Source: a virus
Virus record (IMG/VR): IMGVR_UViG_3300031973_000529
Location: 1 to 21,558 of that record
Strand: one strand, 5' to 3'
Length of the DNA stretch: 21,558 bases
Program-made: the position numbers and the translations under genes
Part shown: positions 4,793 through 12,394 of the stretch, in pieces
Layout: every line of letters starts with the position of its first letter
How positions within the stretch are numbered: the first letter of the stretch is position 1
Notes under the pieces: model-generated
Database searches by the model: none
Told to the model about the DNA's origin: nothing
What the model saw: the letters and a program-made list of their open reading frames with translations, nothing else

Positions 4793-6523
4793 TTATACTA
4801 AACCACCATCAGTAATAGTCCACCCAAAACCGCCGGAGCTTACTGGGGTTGTTAGTTTATTTCTAGATGCAGAGCCAGCAGTTGTGTATTGAGATTCACC
4901 AAAATGAATACTTAAATTAGTTGGCGTTGTGTGATATGTTTCATTTGCAAAAGCATTTAAAATATTATCATAAACAGCTAGTGGAAATTTTGGCTCATAT
5001 CCATCATAAGAACTCATAAAAGCAAAAGCAAACAAAACATTTGACATATTCCATTTTTCAATATTTGTTGAAAAATTAGACACATCTGTTCCTTGAAACA
5101 TTCCTTGAATATTTGTCATGCTACTAGTATCCCAATCTGAAAGATCCAAAGAAGAAAGAGGATTGTGTGCGAAAGCAAATCTAGCTTGAGTAACATTTGA
5201 AACGTCCCAATTAGAAACTTCAATAATTCCGCCTGTTTCATTTATGTTTCTAAACATGTAATTTATATTAGTAGCTCCGCTAGTATCCCATAAATTTAAA
5301 TTAGCTTCAAATCTAATCGCATTTTCAAACATAGATGACATATTTTCTATGTTAGAAGTTGTAGAATATGTATTAGTTTCCCAACTGTTTAAAAGTTGAT
5401 TAAATGATGTTGCATTTTTAAACATTTGAGATGTTCCAATTACATTACTAACATTCCATAAACTTAAATCTTGATTAAATGATGTTGCACCTCTAAACAT
5501 AGCAAACATATTAATTACATTGCCTGTATTCCAATTATTTAAAGGTTGATTAAATGATGTTGCATTATCAAAAACATAAACCATACTAGTTACATTACTT
5601 ACATCCCATGCATTTATATTTTGATTAAATGATGTGGCATCTTTAAACATGCTTGAAATTTTAGTAATGTTTTTTGTATCCCATTTATTAATATTATTTA
5701 TAAATAAATTTGAAGTATTAGAGCCGGCATTTTCAAACATTGAAAGTAAATTTGTAACATTAGATAAATCCGGAACATCTTGAGAGTTACAATTATATAA
5801 ATTTATGCAGTTTTTAAAAGCACTATTCATGCTTGTCCACTGTATGATACCCCAGTTATTTATTGAAATAAGATTATTTGGAGTTGTGCCAAATGCTGAC
5901 ATATTTATTCTTGGGAAAATTCCATTAATTTTTACTAAATAATCACCAGGAACAGAATAAGTATGTGATAAATTTAAATTACCAGTAACAGTTTGATTAC
6001 TATTATCACCCCAGTCAACCCTAAAATTATATATTTCACTTGAATCTAATCCAATAACAATAGTTTCATTATTAGTTGTTGTTCTCCAAGTCGTTATAAA
6101 TGATGTTTCATTTGGTTTACCGTATCCAACAATAGAAGCGTTAAAACTTATAAAATCGTCAATACTTGAACTGTCTGATAATTCTGTTATAAATCCCTTT
6201 CCACTTTCAACAAATGTATTATCAATATCTTCAGATTTCCATTCTATTAAAGTTCTATTTCTTTTTAACTCTTTTAATCTGTCAAAAGAAACTTTAGTTG
6301 TATCACCACCAGTAAGAAAACTTGTTTTAATTACTAAACCCTCAAAAGATATATTATAGCTTTGTGTTGTTGGCGTTGATGTTGCCCAGCCAGCATTATC
6401 TCTAGTAGTTGTATTTAACATTTCAACAGTTTCGCTAAAAGAATCGCCTGTTAAACAGCCAATCGGTAAAAATTCGCCATTAATTTTTATATATAAAATC
6501 CTATTTTCACCGTTTATAAACAT
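4793..6523 (-). CDS. Tail-tube-like domain fused to PKD-like and DUF285/BspA repeats (probable receptor-binding tail protein)
   Basis: A 576-aa chimera. Residues 1 to about 138 are paralogous to the tail tube protein at 10938-11375: shared LPIGCLT (19-25), SFEG-VIKT (59-67), an FD-x-L segment, and GKGFITEL (108-115) before the last strand. A PKD-like beta domain follows (about 142-205, FRVDWGDNSN and HTYSVPGDYLVKI). Residues about 215-505 are DUF285/BspA-type repeats of about 25 residues (ATSFNQ-x-LN-x-W followed by x-NV-x-x-M-x-x-MF). The end (about 517-576) is the conserved cap HFGESQYTTAGSA ... GWTITDGG. DUF285 proteins are surface adhesins in bacteria. Here the tail-tube module could anchor the repeats on the tail, so a host-recognition or tail-decoration role is inferred. 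It has its own TATATTTG box four bases before ATG. Confidence 0.85.
   Translation of the reverse strand: MFINGENRILYIKINGEFLPIGCLTGDSFSETVEMLNTTTRDNAGWATSTPTTQSYNISFEGLVIKTSFLTGGDTTKVSFDRLKELKRNRTLIEWKSEDIDNTFVESGKGFITELSDSSSIDDFISFNASIVGYGKPNETSFITTWRTTTNNETIVIGLDSSEIYNFRVDWGDNSNQTVTGNLNLSHTYSVPGDYLVKINGIFPRINMSAFGTTPNNLISINNWGIIQWTSMNSAFKNCINLYNCNSQDVPDLSNVTNLLSMFENAGSNTSNLFINNINKWDTKNITKISSMFKDATSFNQNINAWDVSNVTSMVYVFDNATSFNQPLNNWNTGNVINMFAMFRGATSFNQDLSLWNVSNVIGTSQMFKNATSFNQLLNSWETNTYSTTSNIENMSSMFENAIRFEANLNLWDTSGATNINYMFRNINETGGIIEVSNWDVSNVTQARFAFAHNPLSSLDLSDWDTSSMTNIQGMFQGTDVSNFSTNIEKWNMSNVLFAFAFMSSYDGYEPKFPLAVYDNILNAFANETYHTTPTNLSIHFGESQYTTAGSASRNKLTTPVSSGGFGWTITDGGLV
5396..5639 (-). repeat. 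75-bp periodic repeat in the DUF285 region
   Basis: The 19-mer TTGATTAAATGATGTTGCA (plus strand) occurs at 5396-5414, 5471-5489 and 5546-5564 exactly, and at 5621-5639 with one change, each 75 bases apart. It encodes ATSFNQ on the minus strand. The sequence between copies varies more, while degenerate copies of the protein repeat continue on both sides. Confidence 0.9.
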
Positions 6524-6527
6524 AATA

Positions 6528-6535
6528 CAAATATA
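6528..6535 (-). promoter_or_regulatory. TATATTTG -7 box of the DUF285 tail gene
   Basis: On the minus strand TATATTTG ends four bases before the ATG at 6523 (TATATTTG-TATT-ATG). In Bacteroidota the start site lies a few bases after this box, so the mRNA would be leaderless or nearly so. I see no TTTG at the 19-base spacing. Confidence 0.5.
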
Positions 6536-6578
6536 AATTAAATTTATCGTTTATTTCTTTATTATAGATTTTATTTAT

Positions 6579-8501
6579 CTACCCTTTAATTGTTGGTTCT
6601 ACTACATTACCATAGTCAAGTGTTAATTGATAATCAATATCACTGTATGTTGAATCCGGTAATTGATTGTTCAAAATTTGTTTTAGTTTTAGCTTTGTAA
6701 TATTTGTTTCTGCGTTATAATCGTACTCTATTGGCATAAATAAAACATTGTCAATACCGTCAATAGATATTACACTTAAATAGTCAATATAGCCAAAAAC
6801 ATCACCGCTAAATACTCGTAAAGGTTTTGCGTACATTTTCATTCTTTCCTCTCCCATTATTTGAAGGATTGGTTTATACTCATGGTCTCCTCTTGTCCAT
6901 GTTTCTGTGGGCGTTGTTTCATCACTTTTATAAATAGTACCTACATAAATGTCTGAATCATTATCACCATTAAATACTTCTTTTGTTTTTTCTATTTTTG
7001 TAGATGGTTTGTCTATTATTTGAAAAGTGTGATTTTCTCCTTTTAAGTTTGGATCATTACCATTTAAAGTAATTTGTACTTCTTTTATTTCAGCATTTCC
7101 CGAAGGTGTAAAATATTGATTTCCTCCTGTATGTATTATTATTTGTAAATCACCAGCCTCGGGTGTTTCTTCTGCGTTTAATCTAATACTTGATGTTTGT
7201 TCTTTCGACGTTAATACAACCCTTGAAAAACCTTCTATATATTCAACACTATTTGACCAACTTGCGTTGTATGTTCTATTAATTCCAAAAGGAACTGCAT
7301 TGTTTATTGTTTCGTTAGTTAAATCTTCTGTTTTTAAATAATAAGTATTTGAAGTTCCTACAAGTTTCACAGAGAATCTAGTAAAAGAACTTAGTACATC
7401 AGTAAAATATGCAAAGTAAAATGATAAAAAATTATTTTGTGCTATATTTAATGGCGTTTGTAATTCTAATACATCAGTTATAGTACTTTCAGAATCTATA
7501 AAGACCCCTTTTCTATCTAATGGAAAAGTTAAATAAGTATTATTTAATATATTGTATCCAGGTATGTCTGTATCTGAAACACTTTCTAAATAATTATTTT
7601 CTATCAAAGATTGTACTAAACCATATTTATAATTTATACGATAAGCACCAATTGAGGAATCTATTGTTAACTGTTGGTTTTTATTTACATGATGCGGATA
7701 AAAATTATTTATTTGACTACCTAAATTCTGACTAAATTCAACTGTTACTTTGGGAGTAGGTAATGCAACTCCTTCACTATCATAAGCAAAAAAATCTAAA
7801 CTAGTATCGTCAAATAATTCATTTGATTTATAAATATACCAGCTTCCTTCATACTGAGTAATAGAACAACCAAATATTTCTAAAATAGAACGTAAAACCT
7901 CTTCACAGTTCATTATAGTAGTATTATTATCGTCTTTTATAAATCTATTTGAGTTAAAATAAGTATTTACTAAAACGTTTGTGTTTGCAGTCATTCCAGT
8001 ATAATAAATATAAATACTAGTGTAAATATTTTGCTCTAAATTTGTACGTTTTAAACAGTTTGTAATTATTTCTAAAGCTGACTGTTTACCGCTAAATGTT
8101 AACCCAGTTGCATTTTCTACATAAGATAAATTATTCAAAAAACCTAATCCGTCAGTACAATCTAATGAAATTATCCATTTATCTTCAACAAAGCTTTCAA
8201 TTAAACCCTCCGGAGAAAGCCATCCGTAAAACATTAATGTACTATCTCTGTAATATTTTACAGAATATTCTCTTTCGTTTTCAGAATACAAATCATTAAA
8301 AGATAGTAAACTATTAGCTTCTAAGTCTATTTTTAACCCTCCACCTCTTATTGCTTCTAGTGTATCCTTTGTATTTGCTTTTGTTAAAGATAAACTACCT
8401 TGAACCTCTGTTGAATCACCTACAAAAGTATCATTATAAATTTCACATTTGTGTAAAATGTTTTGAACGTCTGTAAACTCAAAATAATATTTTAATGCCA
8501 T
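6579..8501 (-). CDS. Tail-tip/baseplate structural protein (unassigned)
   Basis: A 640-aa, beta-rich protein directly downstream of the tape measure gene (four-base gap), where siphoviruses encode the distal tail or tail-tip hub. The N-terminal half (LSLTKANTKDTLEAIRGGG; EREYSVKYYRDSTLMFYGWL; IISLDCTDGLGFLNNL) resembles the tail-associated structural proteins seen after tape measures in Bacteroidota phages. I see no catalytic motif, lysozyme or peptidase domain, and no collagen-like repeats. The rest reads as alternating beta strands (ITKLKLKQIL, YQLTLDYGNV near the end). The likely role is to close the tail tube and hold the fibre-like product of the next gene; this is inferred from position. 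Its first 60 residues are rich in Thr and Asp and carry no signal peptide. Confidence 0.7.
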   Translation of the reverse strand: MALKYYFEFTDVQNILHKCEIYNDTFVGDSTEVQGSLSLTKANTKDTLEAIRGGGLKIDLEANSLLSFNDLYSENEREYSVKYYRDSTLMFYGWLSPEGLIESFVEDKWIISLDCTDGLGFLNNLSYVENATGLTFSGKQSALEIITNCLKRTNLEQNIYTSIYIYYTGMTANTNVLVNTYFNSNRFIKDDNNTTIMNCEEVLRSILEIFGCSITQYEGSWYIYKSNELFDDTSLDFFAYDSEGVALPTPKVTVEFSQNLGSQINNFYPHHVNKNQQLTIDSSIGAYRINYKYGLVQSLIENNYLESVSDTDIPGYNILNNTYLTFPLDRKGVFIDSESTITDVLELQTPLNIAQNNFLSFYFAYFTDVLSSFTRFSVKLVGTSNTYYLKTEDLTNETINNAVPFGINRTYNASWSNSVEYIEGFSRVVLTSKEQTSSIRLNAEETPEAGDLQIIIHTGGNQYFTPSGNAEIKEVQITLNGNDPNLKGENHTFQIIDKPSTKIEKTKEVFNGDNDSDIYVGTIYKSDETTPTETWTRGDHEYKPILQIMGEERMKMYAKPLRVFSGDVFGYIDYLSVISIDGIDNVLFMPIEYDYNAETNITKLKLKQILNNQLPDSTYSDIDYQLTLDYGNVVEPTIKG

Positions 8502-8505
8502 ATTT

Positions 8506-10260
8506 TTATGTTAATGATAAAGAACCTCCTAAATTTCTATTTCTTTGTAGTGTATTACTTAAAACACCTACTAATTTTGTTCCTTGTATTTCAAATACTA
8601 CATTTTGCATTCCGCCACCGCTTGAGCTACTAAAAGAACTTCCACCACTTGGGCTAAATGTATTTGTATTACTTGAAACACCTCCACCGCCTCCAGCACT
8701 TCCACCACTTGACGACCCTATTTTAGCAGCTCCAGCACTAAATGCAGAACCTAAAGCAACTAAAGCAACACCAGCCCCGATAGCAACAGCTGGGTTCAAA
8801 GTTGCTAAAGCAAGTTTAATTTTCTTAATACCTATACCCACACCAATAGCTAAAGTTCCTAATTGTGTTAACATTCCACCAATACCTCCTAATAATGCTC
8901 GTCCAAGCCCTTGTGCTAAATTACCTCCATTTACTAATGCGTCCCCAATTGCTCTACCTATTCCCGAAAAAGTTTGAACTAAAGAATTCTGTATAATATT
9001 ATTTGCAGCAGCATTTAAGTTTTTCAATTTTTCAATCATTTCAAGTTTTTTCTCTTCAAATGCTTTTAGATTGTAATAAGCCTCCCAGTCAATTGATTCC
9101 CATTCCCATTCTGAATTATCAGCTAATATTATTGGATCCGTTTCAATTAATTCTTGAAACTTATTTTTTTCGTCTTTATATGTTTCTTTAAAATCTACAA
9201 ATACATTTTTTAATTCTTCATTAATTGTTTCGGGAGCTAATCCACCTAATGCGGTAATATTAGTTTCTAAATCTATATTAGTTAACTCTAAAGTTTGTTT
9301 TTCAGCTATTAATTTTAATTCTTCTTTTCTTAATTTATTTAATTTTTCAGCCTCTTTAGCTAATCCCGCTGATTTTCTTTTTCTATTTGATGCGGTATCT
9401 TTTGCGTCTAAAGCTATTTTTTGGTCAGCTATTTCATTTTGTTTAGTTAATAATTGAGTTTCCAAAACCAGTAATTTCTCACTGTTTTTAACAATCATGT
9501 TAGACGCCGCAGTAGCTTTAGCGCGTTTTATTATAGATGTTGTTAAGGTGTCGTATGTAGTTGCTAAACCTCCGTTTAATATCTTTTCATCAGACATATT
9601 CTTTAAATAGTCCGGATATTTTTTTCTCAATGCTTCAATAGCACCTTTACGTTTGTTTATTGATAAATTTGTATTCTCTATTTGAGATTTCAATAACCCT
9701 AAAGTAATTAACTCTTTTTGTGCGCTTTGTTCGCCTTTTAAATTTGCTCTACTTACAGATTCTAAACCATTAACATAATCGTCTAATGCTTGAGTTAACT
9801 TTTCTTGCTCTTCTCTTAATTCTTTGGCTTTATCCTTAGTTTTAAATAATTTATCACCAAAAACTAACAGTAAAGAAGTTGCGACAGAAATAGCTAATGA
9901 AATCCCTCCAAAACCTTTTAAGTCTCTAAGCATTGCGTTTAAAGCACCCTTTGCGCTTCCTGTCTTGTTTTTTAAATATCCAAATTGTTCCGTTAAGTTA
10001 GTAATGTTATTCGAAACCCCCATTATTCCAAAAGGCGCATCTTGAACAGTTCTACTAAAAGCTGTCATTGCAGAATTACCACTAATTGCACTTTTACCTA
10101 GTTTATCAATACCTTTAGCAGAAGAAGATGTACTTTTTCCTAGTTTACTATTAGTTTTTTCAGCAGATTTCTCTAAACTATTAAATTCGCCTTTTGCCTT
10201 TGCTAATTCCTTCTGTAACTTGTCAATCCTTGCGGATATTTCAACACTTAACTCTGCCAT
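8506..10260 (-). CDS. Tape measure protein
   Basis: A 584-aa protein with typical tape measure layout. An N-terminal coiled coil (ARIDKLQKELAKAKGEFNSLEKSAEK) is followed by NITNLTEQFGYLKNKTGSAKGAL. A hydrophobic segment lies at about 116-137 (GGISLAISVATSLLLVFGD), then long charged helices. A Gly/Ala-rich hydrophobic stretch spans 445-510 (LGRALLGGIGGMLTQLG, AIGAGVALVALGSAFSAG). A Gly/Ser linker and a C-terminal VFEIQGTKLVGVL segment complete it. Such proteins set tail length and enter the host envelope during DNA ejection. At about 0.15 nm per helical residue the length predicts a tail under 100 nm. It follows the G/GT chaperones with a one-base TAATG overlap at 10260-10262. Confidence 0.93.
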   Translation of the reverse strand: MAELSVEISARIDKLQKELAKAKGEFNSLEKSAEKTNSKLGKSTSSSAKGIDKLGKSAISGNSAMTAFSRTVQDAPFGIMGVSNNITNLTEQFGYLKNKTGSAKGALNAMLRDLKGFGGISLAISVATSLLLVFGDKLFKTKDKAKELREEQEKLTQALDDYVNGLESVSRANLKGEQSAQKELITLGLLKSQIENTNLSINKRKGAIEALRKKYPDYLKNMSDEKILNGGLATTYDTLTTSIIKRAKATAASNMIVKNSEKLLVLETQLLTKQNEIADQKIALDAKDTASNRKRKSAGLAKEAEKLNKLRKEELKLIAEKQTLELTNIDLETNITALGGLAPETINEELKNVFVDFKETYKDEKNKFQELIETDPIILADNSEWEWESIDWEAYYNLKAFEEKKLEMIEKLKNLNAAANNIIQNSLVQTFSGIGRAIGDALVNGGNLAQGLGRALLGGIGGMLTQLGTLAIGVGIGIKKIKLALATLNPAVAIGAGVALVALGSAFSAGAAKIGSSSGGSAGGGGGVSSNTNTFSPSGGSSFSSSSGGGMQNVVFEIQGTKLVGVLSNTLQRNRNLGGSLSLT

Positions 10261-10577
10261 TACTTTTTGTTATTATATTGTTGTTGTGCTTTTAAAATAG
10301 CGTTCTTTTGTAAATCACTTAAACCTTTTGGTTTTCCCTCTCCTAAATAACTTTTTCGTATTTCGTTTATCCTTTTTTTCTTGTCCTTTCCGTCAATAAA
10401 TCCAGCAATCAAAACATTTGTTGACAATTCAGCTATCTTTAACCATTGGTTTTTCTGAATCCTATTGTACGCAAAAAGGCGAAGTTGAAACTCCGCCCAT
10501 GTCATATTACAATACTGTTCATAAGAACAGTTAAATTCACCTAAACAAACAGAAACAACGTCAACCTCCCAGTTTAT
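10260..10577 (-). CDS. Tail assembly chaperone T segment, made as a G-T fusion by -1 frameshift
   Basis: The -1 frame is open without stops from the A10 run at the end of the G gene (codon ATA at 10577) through INWEVDVVSV, CLGEFNCSYEQYC and NMTWAEFQLRLFAYNR to the stop at 10260-10262, adding about 105 residues to G for a fusion of about 225 residues. An internal ATG (10505) could give an 81-aa free protein, but the 24 conserved-looking codons upstream of it argue for the fusion. The segment W-E-V-D ... E-F-N-C-S ... M-T-W-A-E-F-Q-L is the kind of sequence found in T parts. G and GT coat the tape measure before tail tube polymerisation in lambda-like phages. The C-terminus is basic. Confidence 0.8.
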   Translation of the reverse strand: MNWEVDVVSVCLGEFNCSYEQYCNMTWAEFQLRLFAYNRIQKNQWLKIAELSTNVLIAGFIDGKDKKKRINEIRKSYLGEGKPKGLSDLQKNAILKAQQQYNNKK

Positions 10578-10588
10578 TTTTTTTTTAC
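10574..10588 (-). other. Programmed -1 ribosomal frameshift site (A10 slippery run)
   Basis: The G gene ends GTA AAA AAA AAA TAA, giving ten consecutive A on the minus strand (10577-10586) directly before the stop. Sliding back one base reads on as AAA ATA AAC TGG. GGGAGG follows six bases after the run, and a perfect 7-bp hairpin (10514-10520 with 10525-10531, 4-base loop) lies about 45 bases downstream; whether either stimulates slippage is unknown. Confidence 0.75.
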
Positions 10589-10936
10589 TTCATTATCTTC
10601 AACCCCTTCAGTCTTTGGTAAACTGTCAATAATAGACTGTAAAAATGCCTCAACAAATTTAGCACTTTCTGAGCCGTCTTTAAAATGTCCTGTTTCTTCT
10701 ATTAAGTCAGACATTTCAAACGGTTTTAAATCAACTTTTTTACCTTGTCTTTTGCTGTTATGCAAATAACTTTTATACATTAAATTTGGGATAAATGTAT
10801 AAGGTTCAGAATTAATATTGTCAAAAATACCTTGTAAATCTGTATTTTCTTCTTTTAGAAATTCACCTAAAAAAGATAGCCCAAAAAAGAATTCCAATTC
10901 TTTACCGTTAAAGTTTAGTTTTATTTTATTTGTCAT
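10574..10936 (-). CDS. Tail assembly chaperone (G-like)
   Basis: A 120-aa protein just upstream of the tape measure region and one base after the tail tube stop. It starts with a beta hairpin (IKLNFNGKELEFFFGLSFLGEFL) and continues helical (YTFIPNLMYKSYLHNSKRQGKK, SAKFVEAFLQSIIDSL), ending in an acidic linker and the lysine codons of the slippery site. The fold pattern, position and frameshift signal fit the lambda G/HK97 gp14-type tail chaperone, although sequence identity in this group is always low. The 0-frame product ends KTEGVEDNEVKKK; a fraction of ribosomes should shift to make the G-T form. Confidence 0.8.
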   Translation of the reverse strand: MTNKIKLNFNGKELEFFFGLSFLGEFLKEENTDLQGIFDNINSEPYTFIPNLMYKSYLHNSKRQGKKVDLKPFEMSDLIEETGHFKDGSESAKFVEAFLQSIIDSLPKTEGVEDNEVKKK

Positions 10937-10937
10937 A

Positions 10938-11375
10938 TTATTTCGGATCTACTTCAGTAATTAAACCACTATTTTGAATCGTTCCGCTAAAAGTAGCAAA
11001 TTCATCACCAGCAGCAGCAGTAATTTCCAAGTCAGTTAGAATTCCTGTACCATAATAAGCAACTGGGCTAGTTTGGTCAGTTGACATTCTCCAAAATTGA
11101 CGAACTCCGTTAGATTCATTAATAAAATCTAGTAAAGCATCAAAGTTTGTTTTTTCCGCCTCTGTTTTAATGTAAGTAGCTTCGAAAGAAATCTCTGAAC
11201 TAGTAGAACCACCATAACGAATAACTCTGCCTGGGCTACATTTGGTTTGTGCTTCAATTACGTTTCGAGTAATTGACAAAGAATTTGATGTTAAACATCC
11301 GATTGGTAAATAATCCGTATCAGTATCACTATAAATTGATAGTATTACAGCATCACCTTTTATAAAAGTACTCAT
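10938..11375 (-). CDS. Major tail tube protein
   Basis: A 145-aa protein, beta-rich and without Cys pairs in a motif, located between the tail terminator-like gene and the tail chaperones, the standard site of the major tail protein. Recognisable blocks are LPIGCLTSNSLSI (23-35), SFEATYIKT (63-71), a central RQFWRMSTD and the end GTGILTDLEIT ... FATFSGTIQNSG, the usual last strands of TP901-1/Phage_tail_2-type tube subunits. Hexamers stack to form the tail tube. It has its own promoter-like box (TATATTTG, 11401-11408), consistent with high expression of a many-copy protein. A paralogous copy forms the N-terminus of the protein at 4793-6523. Confidence 0.85.
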   Translation of the reverse strand: MSTFIKGDAVILSIYSDTDTDYLPIGCLTSNSLSITRNVIEAQTKCSPGRVIRYGGSTSSEISFEATYIKTEAEKTNFDALLDFINESNGVRQFWRMSTDQTSPVAYYGTGILTDLEITAAAGDEFATFSGTIQNSGLITEVDPK

Positions 11376-11400
11376 TTTTATATATTTAAATTAATATGTA

Positions 11401-11408
11401 CAAATATA
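11401..11408 (-). promoter_or_regulatory. TATATTTG -7 box of the tail tube gene
   Basis: Minus-strand TATATTTG lies 25 bases before the ATG at 11375, in the 67-base gap after the tail terminator-like gene. It gives a leader of about 20 A/T-rich bases. There is no obvious TTTG at -33. Confidence 0.5.
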
Positions 11409-11442
11409 AATATTATTTATTTAAACTTTCGTTTTAATAAAA

Positions 11443-11877
11443 TTAATTTATAGTTAACTCTAAACGTATTAATTTTCTAAAGATATTTTCGTTTTCTGTG
11501 ATTGTAACAATATCATTAGGAAAATCTTGTATTTGCTTTTGAATTACTAAACCACTTGAAACGTCTAATACTAAATTATTAGTTGCGTTTCTTACTGCGT
11601 CTAAGATATTATCAGCAAGTAAACGGCTTCCAGTGTTACCGCTTCCGTCGTAAGTTGTTACAATGTCAATTAATATAGAACTTTCCCAAACATCACCGCA
11701 TTTGGTCATTTGATTAACCTGGTTAGTTTGTGTTGTCATTAAAATAAAATGCTGAGGAATAACACTTCCTGTTACTCTACTATCATAAGCTGGAATAGTT
11801 AAAGTATCAACTACAATGTTATTCACTGCGTCAAAGACTGCTTTTCTAATATATTTATCGGGTAATTGCTTAATCAT
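11443..11877 (-). CDS. Tail terminator/tail completion-like protein
   Basis: A 144-aa protein placed between the HK97 gp10-like protein and the tail tube. Siphoviruses normally encode the tail terminator (gpU/DUF3168-like) here. The pattern fits: an N-terminal helix (IRKAVFDAVNN), strands around PQHFILMTTQTN, a WESSILIDIVT strand, then a helix SRLLADNILDAVRN and a last strand (IFRKLIRLELTIN). It would cap the finished tail tube and bind the head connector. Assignment is by position and secondary-structure order, not by a diagnostic motif. Its start overlaps the upstream stop by eight bases. Confidence 0.65.
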   Translation of the reverse strand: MIKQLPDKYIRKAVFDAVNNIVVDTLTIPAYDSRVTGSVIPQHFILMTTQTNQVNQMTKCGDVWESSILIDIVTTYDGSGNTGSRLLADNILDAVRNATNNLVLDVSSGLVIQKQIQDFPNDIVTITENENIFRKLIRLELTIN

Positions 11878-12394
11878 ATTTTTTGGTTAACCTTTTTAAT
11901 AACTCTTTTAAATCTTTTAAATATTGTTTTCGACCCTTTACAAATGCCGGATATAAATACGGTTGAGGTTCTTGACCTTTTCGCAATATACTCATAAAAA
12001 TTGGATATGCTGCGATTTCCGGTATTCCTTTATTTTTACACCAATCTTTAATACCTTGTAAACCTTGCTCAAATGATCCGCCTTTTTTACCTTTAAACTG
12101 TGATGCGACATCTTGTAATTCTGCCGGAACTCTTACCTTTGCACCCGTTCCAAATTCTACATAAGCACCATAAGGTGAATTTACTACTACTTTATAATCT
12201 GCTTCACCTACTTTAGTAAAAATAATACTTTGCGCTAACTTTCCTAAATTCTTTGGTGCAAATGCTTTTGCGTCTGCTACTATATCCATTGATGAGATTT
12301 TTGTAATTTCTTCAACTTCTTTTTTAGATTCTGAACCAAACTTTTCTAAATCCTTTAATACTTTTGTTAGTCCTTTAATAGTTTTGTCAGACAT
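11870..12394 (-). CDS. HK97 gp10-like head-tail/tail completion protein
   Basis: A 174-aa protein of the HK97-gp10_like family. It has the hallmark N-terminal helices (KDLEKFGSESKKEVEEI), the DIVADAKAFAPKNLGKLAQSI block at 37-57 (A-P-x-x-T/L-G-x-L pattern), and VNSPYGAYVEFGTG at 71-84, followed by a basic C-terminal helix with YLYPAFVKGRKQYLKDL. Family members help join tails to heads. It shares a one-base TAATG overlap with the upstream gene and is closely coupled to the downstream tail terminator-like gene. Confidence 0.9.
   Translation of the reverse strand: MSDKTIKGLTKVLKDLEKFGSESKKEVEEITKISSMDIVADAKAFAPKNLGKLAQSIIFTKVGEADYKVVVNSPYGAYVEFGTGAKVRVPAELQDVASQFKGKKGGSFEQGLQGIKDWCKNKGIPEIAAYPIFMSILRKGQEPQPYLYPAFVKGRKQYLKDLKELLKRLTKKYD

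Noticed and set aside
5396-5639. CRISPR-like array (19-bp repeats at fixed spacing)
   Set aside because: The repeats lie in a continuous reading frame and encode the ATSFNQ motif of DUF285; spacers are themselves related and no cas genes are present.
8495-8977. 160-aa proline-rich plus-strand ORF
   Set aside because: It is the antisense of the Gly/Ala/Ser-rich end of the tape measure gene, which necessarily reads as Pro- and Leu-rich; there is no promoter or relative.
10260-10505. Independent 81-aa gene starting at 10505
   Set aside because: The frame is open 24 codons further to the slippery A10 run and fits the tail chaperone fusion; free initiation at 10505 cannot be excluded but is not needed.
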